Notes under the pieces: generated by a model
What the model was told of the DNA's origin: nothing
The model's database searches: none
Seen by the model: only the letters and a program-made list of their open reading frames with translations
Made by a program: the position numbers and the translations under genes
Part shown: one piece after another, positions 14,230 to 23,168 of the stretch
Numbering within the stretch: the stretch's first letter is position 1
Layout of the letters: each line of letters starts with the position of its first letter
Origin: DATHTK01 sp035463295
GTDB lineage: Bacteria; Actinomycetota; Rubrobacteria; Rubrobacterales; Rubrobacteraceae
Assembly (NCBI GenBank): GCA_035463295.1
Contig: DATHTK010000069.1
Span: forward strand, 1-56,646
Length of the DNA stretch: 56,646 nucleotides
Direction of reading: 5' to 3'

Positions 14230-17127
14230 ATGCGCAAGGAGCCCCATCGCTCCATCGTCGAGCGCGTGGCGACGATGCTGAGGCTGATCCCCGACGTCGA
14301 CCAGCCAGAGAGCGGCGACCTGGGGCGCGTCGTTCCCGGCACGGCGTTGACGGGCTACCCGCCGCCGGAGAGGTGGGACGACTGGACGGAGTACGAGGCG
14401 GAGGGCTGGACCCGAAAAGAGAAGAGAAGCTACCAGATAGTCCCGACCATCTGCTTCAACTGTGAGGCCGCCTGCGGTCTCTTGGCCTACGTAGACAAAG
14501 AGGGCGGAGGGATCCGGAAGTTCGAAGGCCATCCCCTGCACCCGGGCAGCCGCGGGCGCAACTGCGCCAAGGGGCCGGCCACCATCAACCAGATAAGAGA
14601 TCCGGAGCGGATCCTCTACCCGATGCGGCGGAAGGGGCCGCGCGGCGGCGGCGAGTGGGAGCGCGTCAGCTGGGACGAGGCGCTCGCGGATATCGCGGCG
14701 CGCATCCGCGGGGCCATCGTGGAGGGACGCAATACCGAGGTCATGTATCACGTCGGGCGTCCGGGCTTCGAGCACCAGCACATGGAGCGCATCTTCCGCG
14801 CCTGGGGGGTGGACGCCCACAACTCGCACACCAACGTCTGCTCGAGCTCCGGGCGGTTCGGATACCAGCTCTGGGGCGGGTTCGACCGGCCCTCTCCGGA
14901 CTACGCCAACGCCCGGGCCATAGTCCTCGTCAGCTCCCACCTCGAGAGCGGCCACTACTTCAACCCCCACGCCCAAAGAATAATCGAGGGGAAGATGAAA
15001 GGCGCCAGGCTCATCGTTGTAGACCCCAGGCTCTCGAACACCGCCTCCCTGGCGGACTACTGGCTCCCGGCCAGACCCGGTTCCGAGGGGGCCCTCTTCC
15101 TCGCCATGGCCCGCGTCATCCTCGACGAAGGGCTCTACGATGCGGACTTCTTGCGCGACTGGACCAACTGGCAACGGTACCTGGAGGAGTTGCATCCGGA
15201 GAAGGACCCGCGTTCCTTCATGGCATTTATCCAGGCGCTCGGAGAAGACTACGCCAAGTACACCCTGGAGTACGCCGAGGCCGAGACGGGGGTTCCGGCG
15301 GAGAAGATCATGGAGGTGGCGCGTGTGATCGGGGAGGCCGCTCCTGCGGTGGCGGCGCACAACTGGCGGGCCGCGGCCGCCGCCAACTTGGGCGGCTGGC
15401 AGGTCTCGCGTACCTTGATGTTCCTGAACGTGCTGACCGGAAGCTGGGGCCGCAAGGGCGGGACCAGCCCGAACGGCTGGAACAAGTACCTGCCCCACTT
15501 CTGGGAGGAGCCAGAGCCGCAAGAAGCATGGAGCGAGCTCACCTATCCTGACGAGTACCCCCTCGCCCAGTACGAGATGAGCTTCCTGCTGCCCCACTTC
15601 CTCATGGAAGGGCGCGGCAGGCTCGAGGTGTACTTCAGCCGGGTCCTGAACCCCGTGTGGACCTACCCGGACGGCTTCTCCTGGGTGGAGACGCTGACCC
15701 GCGAGGACTACATCGGTTGCCACGTCGCCCTCACCCCGACCTGGAGCGAGACGGCGTACTTCGCCGACTACGTGCTCCCTCTAGGCCACGGCCCGGAGCG
15801 CCACGACCTGATGAGCCAGGAGACCCACGCGGGAAAGTGGCTCTCCTTCCGCCAGCCGGTCTTGAGGGAGGCAGCACGCAGAAGAGGAGAGAAGATCACC
15901 CACACCTACGAGGTCAACCCCGGCGAGGTCTGGGAGGACGACGAGTTCTGGATCGAGCTCTCCTGGAAGATAGACCCCGACGGCGCGTTGGGTATAAGGC
16001 GTCACTTCGAGAGCCCCTACAGGCCCGGGGAGAGACTCACCGTTGACGAGTACTACCGTTGGATCTTCGAGAACGCCGTACCGGGTCTCCCGGAGCAGGC
16101 CGCGAAAGAAGACCTCACTCCCCTCGACTACATGCGTAAGTACGCCGCCTTCGAGGTCCAGAGCGAGGTCTACGAGCGCAATGCCCGCGAGCTGTCTGGC
16201 AAGGAGTTGGAGGGCGCCCGCGTCGAGCCGGACGGCACCGTGACCACGCAGGAGAGCCGCGAGAGGGGCGTCATACGGGCCAACCGCCAGCTGCCGCACG
16301 TCGGCGTCCACGTGAACGGCAAGGCGCGAGAAGGCTTCCCCACCCTCTCCGGCAAGCTCGAGGTGTGGTCGCCGACGATGGCCGAGTGGGGCTGGGAAGA
16401 ATACGCAACGCCGGGCTACATAAAGAGCCACGTCCACCCGGACAACCTCGAGGAGGGTCAGCTCGTCCTCAACGCCACCTTCCGGCTGCCGACTCTCATA
16501 CACACCAGGAGCGGCAACTCCAAGTGGCTGAACGAGATCTCCAACAAGAACCCCGTCTGGATTCACCCAAAGGACGCGGACGAACGCGGTATACACACCG
16601 GCGACCTGATCCGGGTCGTCACCGAGATCGGCTACTCCGTCAACCACGCGTGGGTGACAGAGGGGATCTCACCCGGCGTAATCGCCTGCTCCCACCACCT
16701 CGGTCGCTGGCGACGCAGACAGGACAGGGCCGACCGGTGGAGCAACAGCCTGGTGGATATACAGAGGGAGGAGCACGGCTGGCGGCTCAGGCAGATAGAG
16801 GGACCGGCCCCGTACGAGAGCTCCGACCCGGACACAAGCCGCATCTTCTGGAGCGACGGCGGCGTACACCAGAACCTGACCTTCCCGGTCCACCCGGATC
16901 CCGTGAGCGGCATGCATTGCTGGCACCAGGCAGTCTACGTGGAGAGGGCCCGTCCGGAAGACCGTTACGGCGACGTCTACGTGGACACGAACAAGAGCAA
17001 AGACGTCTACCGGCGCTGGCTCTCCGTAACGCGCCCGGGCCCGCTCGAGAACGGCCTCCGGCGCCCGGAGGTCTTCGACAGACCTTACCGCCCGACCAGG
17101 GACTCCTACTTTGCCAAGAGAGGGTGA
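14230..17127 (+). CDS. Molybdopterin oxidoreductase, SoeA/PsrA-like catalytic subunit
   Basis: 965 residues of the DMSO-reductase superfamily. The N-terminal 4Fe-4S site is Cys75-x2-Cys78-x3-Cys82-x29-Cys112. The likely molybdenum ligand is Cys204 in NVCSSSGRF, as in polysulfide, thiosulfate and tetrathionate-type enzymes. LIVVDPRLSNTA, ADYWLPARPGSE and a C-terminal molydopterin-binding domain (LPTLIHTRSGNSKWLNEI, WIHPKDADERGI) are present. There is no twin-arginine signal, which separates it from periplasmic PsrA/PhsA/TtrA/ArrA and favours a cytoplasmic enzyme such as SoeA, which oxidises sulfite to sulfate. Position 21 nt after the B-C fusion and 43 nt before a SulP gene supports this. Other oxyanion or sulfur substrates are possible. 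Confidence 0.8.
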   Translation: MRKEPHRSIVERVATMLRLIPDVDQPESGDLGRVVPGTALTGYPPPERWDDWTEYEAEGWTRKEKRSYQIVPTICFNCEAACGLLAYVDKEGGGIRKFEGHPLHPGSRGRNCAKGPATINQIRDPERILYPMRRKGPRGGGEWERVSWDEALADIAARIRGAIVEGRNTEVMYHVGRPGFEHQHMERIFRAWGVDAHNSHTNVCSSSGRFGYQLWGGFDRPSPDYANARAIVLVSSHLESGHYFNPHAQRIIEGKMKGARLIVVDPRLSNTASLADYWLPARPGSEGALFLAMARVILDEGLYDADFLRDWTNWQRYLEELHPEKDPRSFMAFIQALGEDYAKYTLEYAEAETGVPAEKIMEVARVIGEAAPAVAAHNWRAAAAANLGGWQVSRTLMFLNVLTGSWGRKGGTSPNGWNKYLPHFWEEPEPQEAWSELTYPDEYPLAQYEMSFLLPHFLMEGRGRLEVYFSRVLNPVWTYPDGFSWVETLTREDYIGCHVALTPTWSETAYFADYVLPLGHGPERHDLMSQETHAGKWLSFRQPVLREAARRRGEKITHTYEVNPGEVWEDDEFWIELSWKIDPDGALGIRRHFESPYRPGERLTVDEYYRWIFENAVPGLPEQAAKEDLTPLDYMRKYAAFEVQSEVYERNARELSGKELEGARVEPDGTVTTQESRERGVIRANRQLPHVGVHVNGKAREGFPTLSGKLEVWSPTMAEWGWEEYATPGYIKSHVHPDNLEEGQLVLNATFRLPTLIHTRSGNSKWLNEISNKNPVWIHPKDADERGIHTGDLIRVVTEIGYSVNHAWVTEGISPGVIACSHHLGRWRRRQDRADRWSNSLVDIQREEHGWRLRQIEGPAPYESSDPDTSRIFWSDGGVHQNLTFPVHPDPVSGMHCWHQAVYVERARPEDRYGDVYVDTNKSKDVYRRWLSVTRPGPLENGLRRPEVFDRPYRPTRDSYFAKRG

Positions 17128-17169
17128 AGAGGTCTGGGGAGGTAGGGTCACGGCTTTCGCGGAAGAGAG

Positions 17170-18915
17170 GTGATGACGGGAACAATACAGAAGATTCTCC
17201 CCGCCTACGGGTGGTTGAGAGGCTACACGCGAGGGGATCTCTCGAGAGACTTCTCCGCTGCGCTCGTCATCACCGTGATGGTGGTTCCGCAGAGCATGGC
17301 CTACGCCATGCTCGCCGGGTTGCCACCGATCTACGGTCTCTACGCCTCTACCGTCCCGACCGTCGTCTACGCCCTGCTCGGAACTTCCCGCCACATGCCG
17401 GTCGGCCCGCCCGCGCTGATGGCGCTCCTCACCTTCACGTCGGTCTCTGCACTCGCGGAGCCGGGGACGGAGCGCTACGTCGGGCTCGTCCTCCTGCTCG
17501 CCCTCATGGTCGGGGCGCTGCAGCTGGCTCTGGGGCTCGCCCGGATGGGTCTCATAGCCAACTTCGTCTCGCATCCGGTCCTGAGCGGCTTTATCTACGC
17601 CTCCGCCGTGATCATCGTGTTGAGCCAGGCGCAGCACCTGCTGGGGATTTCATCTTCTGACGAGCACTCGGCACCCGGCATGGTGGTGGCGCTCTGGCGC
17701 GACATAGGGGAAACAAACCCCGTCACCCTCCTCTTGGGCGCGCTCGTGATCGCAGGGATCCCACTTCTCGCCAGGTTGGCGCCGCGCCTTCCCGGCTCGC
17801 TGGTAGCAGTCGCCGCGAGCACGCTCGCCGTCTACCTTCTCGCTCTCGACGAGAAGGGTGTGAGCATCGTCGGCGCGGTCCCGCGCGGGCTCCCACACCT
17901 CTCGGTGCCTCCTCTCGACCTAGCCTCCCTGCGCGCCCTCCTGCCCGCCGCCCTGATCGTGGCGTTTATCGGGTTTATCGAGTCGATCTCGGTCGCCAAA
18001 GCCCTCGCCGCCCGGGAGCGCTACAAGATCGACGCTAACAGGGAGCTCGGGGCCCTCGGCCTCGCCAACGTCGCCGCCGCCTTTTTCTCGGGCTTCCCGG
18101 TCGCCGGCTCCTTCTCCCGGACGGCCGTCCAATATCAATCGGGCGGCCGGACGCAGATGGCCTCGATCATGACCGCCCTCATGGTCGTGGTCACCCTTCT
18201 CTTCCTGACCCCGCTCTTCTACTACCTGCCGAACACCGCCCTGGTCGCCGTGATAGTCGTCGCGGTCTACAAGCTCGTCGATCCGAAGGACGCCTACCGC
18301 GTCTTCGAGACCAGAAAAGCAGACGGGATCGCGCTCCTGATCACGTTCCTCGTCACCCTCTTCGTCGGGGTGCAGGAGGGCGTCGTAGCGGGAGCCCTCT
18401 TCGCTCTGTTCGCCTTTATCAGGCGTACGGCCTATCCGAACATTACCGAGCTCGGCTACGTCGAGGAAGAGGACGCCTTCCTCGGGCTGAGGAGCCACCC
18501 TACAGCGAAGTCCTTCCCGGAAGCCCTGATCCTGAGGTTCGACGCCCGACTCTACTTCGCCAACATCTCCTTTCTCGATGCGCGACTGGCCTCCGCTACC
18601 GTCGATAGACCGCACTTGAAGTGGGTCGTTATGGACTGCCGCGGCGTCAACGGTATAGACGTGACGGCCATCGAGGGCCTGGAGGCCCTGATCTCCGACT
18701 ACAGAGCCCGCGGTATAGAGATCCTGTTCACCCATATGAAACACCAGGTTCGCCAACCTCTTCGTAGAGCCGGCTGGAACGAAAGGTTCAAAGTGAACCT
18801 GAGCTACTCAACTACAAGAGACGCCCTTCGCGCTATTGGCTTGCTTCAAGACGCCCCCCACTATGCCCCGGAAACACCGCAGTCATACCGTCACCCCACA
18901 GCCCCACTTGACTGA
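17170..18915 (+). CDS. SulP-family anion transporter with STAS domain (copy 1)
   Basis: 581 residues. The N-terminal membrane domain of about 12-14 helices carries the family signature MAYAMLAGLPPIYGLYAS and FSGFPVAGSFSRTAV. A cytoplasmic STAS domain follows from about residue 440 (VVMDCRGVNGIDVTAIEGLE). SulP proteins move sulfate, bicarbonate or other anions, and direction depends on gradients. Following a sulfite oxidase-type complex directly, it may export the sulfate made there. The start is GTG 17170 or ATG 17173 (both behind GGAAGAGAGG). A second copy at 21248 is about half identical by eye. Confidence 0.88.
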   Translation: MMTGTIQKILPAYGWLRGYTRGDLSRDFSAALVITVMVVPQSMAYAMLAGLPPIYGLYASTVPTVVYALLGTSRHMPVGPPALMALLTFTSVSALAEPGTERYVGLVLLLALMVGALQLALGLARMGLIANFVSHPVLSGFIYASAVIIVLSQAQHLLGISSSDEHSAPGMVVALWRDIGETNPVTLLLGALVIAGIPLLARLAPRLPGSLVAVAASTLAVYLLALDEKGVSIVGAVPRGLPHLSVPPLDLASLRALLPAALIVAFIGFIESISVAKALAARERYKIDANRELGALGLANVAAAFFSGFPVAGSFSRTAVQYQSGGRTQMASIMTALMVVVTLLFLTPLFYYLPNTALVAVIVVAVYKLVDPKDAYRVFETRKADGIALLITFLVTLFVGVQEGVVAGALFALFAFIRRTAYPNITELGYVEEEDAFLGLRSHPTAKSFPEALILRFDARLYFANISFLDARLASATVDRPHLKWVVMDCRGVNGIDVTAIEGLEALISDYRARGIEILFTHMKHQVRQPLRRAGWNERFKVNLSYSTTRDALRAIGLLQDAPHYAPETPQSYRHPTAPLD

Positions 18916-18927
18916 TCTGGATAATAG

Positions 18928-18941
18928 TATATAGCGATATA
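18928..18941 (+). promoter_or_regulatory. AT-rich dyad TATAT-AGCG-ATATA before DUF302 gene
   Basis: A 5+5 inverted repeat 30 nt before the ATG at 18972. It shares the ATAT-N4-ATAT core with the soe operator at 12484. It probably marks a second promoter within the sulfur cluster; TAAAAT at 18946-18951 could serve as its -10. Confidence 0.5.
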
Positions 18942-18971
18942 GTGATAAAATATGGGAGAGGAGGAATTAGG

Positions 18972-19379
18972 ATGACGACTGGGCAGGTTCGCTACACGAT
19001 TTCGAGGGAGACGTCTCTACCGTTTACGGAGGCTGTTGAGTGTGCGAAGCGGTTTCTGGGGGAGGCTGGCTACGGTGTTCTATGTGAGATAGACATCAGG
19101 GCCAAGCTCAAGGAGAAGCTGGGGGTAGAGCGGGAACCGTACGTGATATTGGGCGCATGCAACCCGCTGCTGGCGAACGAGGGCTTGGATATCGAGCAGG
19201 AGCTCGGGGCGCTCCTGCCGTGCAACGTGATCATCTACGAGAAGGAGGGGCGTACGCGGGTTGCGGCGGTAGAGCCAGGGCGGATGCTATCGGTCGTCGG
19301 GAACGAGGAGCTCGACGGGATCGCCGGGCGGGTTCGCGAGGACCTCGCCCGGGTAGTCGAGGGAGTCGCCGGCGCTTGA
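18972..19379 (+). CDS. DUF302 family protein
   Basis: 135 residues from the ATG at 18972, which follows the excellent site GAGAGGAGGAA; an upstream in-frame ATA start at 18942 is not supported. Family features are PFTEAVECAKRFLGEAGYGV, EIDIRAKLKEKLGVEREPYVILGACNP and ALLPCNVIIYEK. Two Cys stand in the conserved GACNP and LPCNV contexts. The biochemical role of DUF302 is not settled; it is often found beside sulfur and rhodanese genes, as here, 61 nt before a persulfide dioxygenase-type gene. Cytoplasmic. Confidence 0.85.
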   Translation: MTTGQVRYTISRETSLPFTEAVECAKRFLGEAGYGVLCEIDIRAKLKEKLGVEREPYVILGACNPLLANEGLDIEQELGALLPCNVIIYEKEGRTRVAAVEPGRMLSVVGNEELDGIAGRVREDLARVVEGVAGA

Positions 19380-19440
19380 TCGTTCTGAAGGATGACGAGG
19401 CGGGTCGGAGAACTGCAAGAGCGAAAGCGAGGATCAGGGT

Positions 19441-20844
19441 ATGCTTTTCACGCGAATCTACGATGAGGATCTGGCGCAGGCGAGCTACTTCATTGGTTGC
19501 CAGGCGACCGGGGAGGCGGTGGTGGTCGACCCTCGTCGCGACGTCCAGGTCTATCTGGAGGAAGCCGAGAACAACGGCATGAGGATCGTGGCGGTCACCG
19601 AGACGCACATCCACGCCGACTATCTTTCGGGCTCGAGAGAGCTGGCGGCGGCCACGGGGGCGACGCTCTACCTCTCCGACGAGGGGGATGCCGACTGGAA
19701 GTACGGCTTCGAGGGTGAGAGGCTCCATGAGGGGGACGAGATCCGGGTAGGAAACGTCGTGCTAGAGGCGGTCCACACCCCGGGCCACACCCCCGAGCAT
19801 CTCTCCTTCCTGGTGACGGACGGGGCGACTACGGACGAGCCCGGCTTTATCCTCACGGGGGACTTCGTGTTCGTGGGCGACCTCGGACGGCCCGACCTGC
19901 TCGACGAGGCCGCTGGCGGGAAGGACACGCGCTTTGTGGGCGCCGAGCAGATGTTCGCGAGCCTGCGCGAGAAGTTCCTAGGGCTCCCCGACTACGTGCA
20001 GGTCTGGCCGGGCCATGGAGCGGGGAGCGCCTGCGGCAAGGCGCTCGGTGCCGTCCCTAGCTCGACCGTCGGCTACGAGCGGCTCTTCTCCTGGTGGGGC
20101 GCCTACATGGAGAGAGAGGACGGGGGGGGCTTCGTCGAGGCGCTGCTCGAAGGCCAGCCGGACGCGCCAGTCTACTTCGGGCGCATGAAGCGCCAGAACA
20201 AGTCCGGCCCCGCGCTCCTAGGCGAGCGTCCGGGGCTCAGGCACTACGAGCCCCTGGAGATGCAGGAGAAGCTGCGGGCCGGGGAGATCATCTTCGTGGA
20301 CACGCGGGATCAGGAAGCATACGTTCAGGGCTCGGTGCCCGGCGCGCTCTACGTGCCCGGAGGCACGAGCTTCGCCACGTGGGCGTCCTGGACCATAGAC
20401 CCGGAGAGAGACGAGAGGCCCATCGTCGTGCTCGCGAGGGACGAGGGCGACGCCAGCGCGCTGCGCGACAGGCTCGCCCGGGTGGGCATAGACAGCGTTG
20501 CGGGCTATGTCACCAGCCTCGAGGGCGTCGATAAGGAGCCGGTACCGACGATTACCCCGGAGAAGCTGGAGGCTGAGGGGGAGGTCTTCGTACTGGACGT
20601 GCGCGCCAAGGGTGAGTACGAGGCCGGGCACATCCCCGGCGCCACACAGCTTCACGGCGGGCGCGTCATGTGGCGTCTCGAGGAGTTGCCGCGCGGCAGA
20701 ACTATCGTCACCTACTGCCGGACCGGGTCGCGCAGCGCCGTGGTCGCGAGCGCTCTCAGGACCGCGGGCTTCGGAGCCGTGGTCGAGCTGGAGGGCAGCT
20801 ATGAGGGGTGGGAAGCGGCCCACAAGCAGACAGTCTCCGTGTAG
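19441..20844 (+). CDS. CstB-like persulfide dioxygenase-sulfurtransferase (MBL fold plus two rhodanese domains)
   Basis: 467 residues in three parts. Residues 1-~245 are an ETHE1-type metallo-beta-lactamase dioxygenase: THIHADYLSG, HTPGHTPEHL, LTGDFVFVGDLGRPDLL and WPGHGAGSACGKALG with Cys198, the site found in CstB. The middle rhodanese (~255-355) has Asp-Glu where the catalytic Cys would be (VVLARDEGDAS) and is inactive. The C-terminal rhodanese has active Cys426 (TYCRTGSRS). In S. aureus, CstB oxidises low-molecular-weight persulfides with O2 to thiosulfate. This protein should turn SQR-made persulfide into sulfite or thiosulfate in the cytoplasm. The ATG at 19441 has a modest site (GGATCAGGG). 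Confidence 0.9.
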   Translation: MLFTRIYDEDLAQASYFIGCQATGEAVVVDPRRDVQVYLEEAENNGMRIVAVTETHIHADYLSGSRELAAATGATLYLSDEGDADWKYGFEGERLHEGDEIRVGNVVLEAVHTPGHTPEHLSFLVTDGATTDEPGFILTGDFVFVGDLGRPDLLDEAAGGKDTRFVGAEQMFASLREKFLGLPDYVQVWPGHGAGSACGKALGAVPSSTVGYERLFSWWGAYMEREDGGGFVEALLEGQPDAPVYFGRMKRQNKSGPALLGERPGLRHYEPLEMQEKLRAGEIIFVDTRDQEAYVQGSVPGALYVPGGTSFATWASWTIDPERDERPIVVLARDEGDASALRDRLARVGIDSVAGYVTSLEGVDKEPVPTITPEKLEAEGEVFVLDVRAKGEYEAGHIPGATQLHGGRVMWRLEELPRGRTIVTYCRTGSRSAVVASALRTAGFGAVVELEGSYEGWEAAHKQTVSV

Positions 20845-20926
20845 GGCAGAGCGAATGAGCAGCGGATCGAACACGGTCCGCTCTGCTCTTTCGCTGACCT
20901 GGATTTCTCAGACTAACCGAGAGGTT

Positions 20927-21241
20927 ATGGTGTTGTACGAGTACGAAGAGATCTTTCCCGAAGAGTTGGAGAAATGGCAGCGAGACGGGGCACAACTCGT
21001 TGACGTTCGTGAGCGCTGGGAGTATGAGCTCGGACACATACCAGACGCTAGTAACATCCCGCTCGGCGAGCTTCCCGGCAGGGTGGATGAGCTGCAAGAG
21101 CCGGTAGTTCTGGTATGCGCCAGCGGCAACCGCTCGGGACAAGCAGCCCACTACCTCACCGAGCACGGCATCTTCGAGACCGTTGCCAATCTTGTGGGCG
21201 GCACGACAGGCTGGCAGGCTCGCGGCTTGCCTGTAGAGTAG
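20927..21241 (+). CDS. Single-domain rhodanese (thiosulfate sulfurtransferase family)
   Basis: 104 residues starting at the ATG at 20927 behind GAGAGG; GTG 20930 is an equally usable start. The fold is clear: LVDVRERWEYELGHIPDASN, then the active-site loop VCASGNRSGQAA with the catalytic Cys, then NLVGGTTGWQARGLPVE. It transfers sulfane sulfur among persulfides, thiosulfate and acceptors. It sits 6 nt before the second SulP gene and 82 nt after the CstB-like gene, so it is part of the same unit. Confidence 0.88.
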   Translation: MVLYEYEEIFPEELEKWQRDGAQLVDVRERWEYELGHIPDASNIPLGELPGRVDELQEPVVLVCASGNRSGQAAHYLTEHGIFETVANLVGGTTGWQARGLPVE

Positions 21242-21247
21242 GTCGCC

Positions 21248-22954
21248 ATGCTGGAGAAGATAGTGCCCGCCGTCGGATGGCTGCGGCGCTACCGACATGA
21301 GGACCTGGGCGGAGATCTCTCTGCCGGTCTCATAGTAGCGGTTATGCTCATACCGCAAGGGATGGCATACGCGATGCTCGCTGGTCTGCCGCCGGTCGTA
21401 GGACTTTACGCCTCGACCATACCCCTGATCATCTACGCCCTTTTCGGCTCCTCGCGCCAGCTCGCCGTGGGTCCCGTCGCCATCGTCTCGCTGCTGACCC
21501 TGACAGGCGTGTCGGCCGTGGCAGAGCCCGGATCGGGCGAGTTCATAGCCCTAGCCGCGCTCCTGGCGCTCATGGTCGGCGTCATCCAATTCGGGCTCGG
21601 TCTCTTGCGGGTGGGGTTCGTGGTCAACTTCCTCTCGCATGCGGTCGTTAGCGGCTTTACGTCAGCGGCGGCCATCGTCATCGGCCTGAGCCAGCTACAG
21701 CACCTGCTCGGCGTGGAGCTGGAGTCTACCCATTCGTCCCTGGTTCTACTCTGGAACGCGGCGCAGAAACTCGGAGAGGCGAACCTCATAACGCTTGCGA
21801 TCGGGCTGTCAAGTATCGCGCTACTGGTCCTCTTCAGGAGGATCGCACCACGGTTTCCGGCACCAATCTTGGTGGTCGCCCTCACCGCCCTGGCGGTCTA
21901 CGGTTTCGGGCTGCCCGAGATGGGAGTGAGCATAGTCGGTGATGTGCCGCAGGGGGTTCCGTCCTTCGCGCTGCCGGCGTTCGACATAGACTCCGTGACG
22001 ACGTTGCTGACCATCGCGCTCACGATCTCCTTCGTCGGTTTCATGGAGTCGATCGCCGTCGCCAAGTCCATCGCCAACCGAGAAAAGTACAAGGTGGACG
22101 CCAACAAGGAACTGGTCGGGCTCGGCCTCGCCAACGTCGCGGGTTCTGTGTTCTCCGCCTACCCGGTCACGGGTGGCTTCTCCCGCTCGGCGGTCAACTA
22201 CCAGTCCGGCGCCCGGACACCGCTGGCCTCGGTCGTCACCGCTGTGCTCGTCATCCTGACGCTGCTTTTCTTCACCCCGCTCTTCTACTACCTGCCCAAC
22301 GCCGTATTGGCGGCCATCGTGATGTTCGCCGTCTACAGCCTCATAGACTTCAGGGAGCCAGTCCGCCTCTTCAGGATCAAGAAGGCGGACGGGTGGACGC
22401 TCCTGATCACCTTCGCCGCCACGTTCCTCATCGGTATCGAGCAGGGTATCGTCGTCGGCGTGGTCCTCTCGCTCGCCCTCTTCATCTGGCGCAGCGCCTA
22501 CCCGCACACCACGGAGGTCGGCTACCTGCCTGAAGAGGACGTATTCCGCAACGTGAACCGCTATCCGGAGGCACAGACCTTCCCGAACACGCTCATCGCT
22601 CGGGTGGACCGCTCACTCTACTTCGCCAACGCGGCCTTCTGGGAGAACTGGTTGAACGACGCGGTCCTGAACCGGCCGGACCTTCGCTACCTGATCCTGG
22701 ACTTCTCCGCCGTTAACGACGTGGACGCCGTCGCGCTAGAGACCCTGGAAGACCTGATGGTCTCCCTCCAGAAACGCGACGTCGAGATACAGATCGCCGG
22801 TATGAAGGGCCCAGTGCGCGATATAGTGGAGAAGGCTGGCTGGACGAAGAAGTTCGGTGCCAACATCTCCCACCTGTCTGTCCAACGCGCGCTGAAGTCT
22901 CTCGGTATGTGGCAGGAGGCGGACAGCACGACACGTCCTTCATCGCACCAATAA
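21248..22954 (+). CDS. SulP-family anion transporter with STAS domain (copy 2)
   Basis: 568 residues, the same architecture as the copy at 17170: MAYAMLAGLPPVVGLYAST and YPVTGGFSRSAVNYQSG in the membrane domain, and a C-terminal STAS domain with LDFSAVNDVDAVALETLEDL. It directly follows the rhodanese gene. Two SulP copies in one sulfur-oxidation cluster could split import and export, or handle sulfate and another anion; the sequence does not decide. The cluster reverses strand after this gene, the next three genes being on the minus strand. The 214-bp gap 22955-23168 holds nothing I recognise. Confidence 0.88.
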   Translation: MLEKIVPAVGWLRRYRHEDLGGDLSAGLIVAVMLIPQGMAYAMLAGLPPVVGLYASTIPLIIYALFGSSRQLAVGPVAIVSLLTLTGVSAVAEPGSGEFIALAALLALMVGVIQFGLGLLRVGFVVNFLSHAVVSGFTSAAAIVIGLSQLQHLLGVELESTHSSLVLLWNAAQKLGEANLITLAIGLSSIALLVLFRRIAPRFPAPILVVALTALAVYGFGLPEMGVSIVGDVPQGVPSFALPAFDIDSVTTLLTIALTISFVGFMESIAVAKSIANREKYKVDANKELVGLGLANVAGSVFSAYPVTGGFSRSAVNYQSGARTPLASVVTAVLVILTLLFFTPLFYYLPNAVLAAIVMFAVYSLIDFREPVRLFRIKKADGWTLLITFAATFLIGIEQGIVVGVVLSLALFIWRSAYPHTTEVGYLPEEDVFRNVNRYPEAQTFPNTLIARVDRSLYFANAAFWENWLNDAVLNRPDLRYLILDFSAVNDVDAVALETLEDLMVSLQKRDVEIQIAGMKGPVRDIVEKAGWTKKFGANISHLSVQRALKSLGMWQEADSTTRPSSHQ

Positions 22955-23168
22955 ACCAGGCTCGGCGGCCCCTCAGGGACTCGGGATACCGCCGCGCCTG
23001 ACGTTCTGGCCCCTTATCTGCCCCCGAAGAACAGGGCAGACGTCCCGTTCTCTCGCGCTGTCCGGCATGGGCGGTCGTATAGCGCTCCCGGAAACGTGCG
23101 AGCGATTGGCGGCTCCGTTGAGTCTCGAATGCCCTCTACTCGGATGTACTCGAGCGGCTCGGGTCTGT

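Noticed and set aside
11995..17127. Arsenic resistance or arsenite oxidation operon (ArsR next to a molybdoenzyme)
   Set aside because: No arsenate reductase, efflux pump or arsenite methyltransferase is present, the molybdoenzyme lacks a Tat signal, and all neighbours are sulfur genes.
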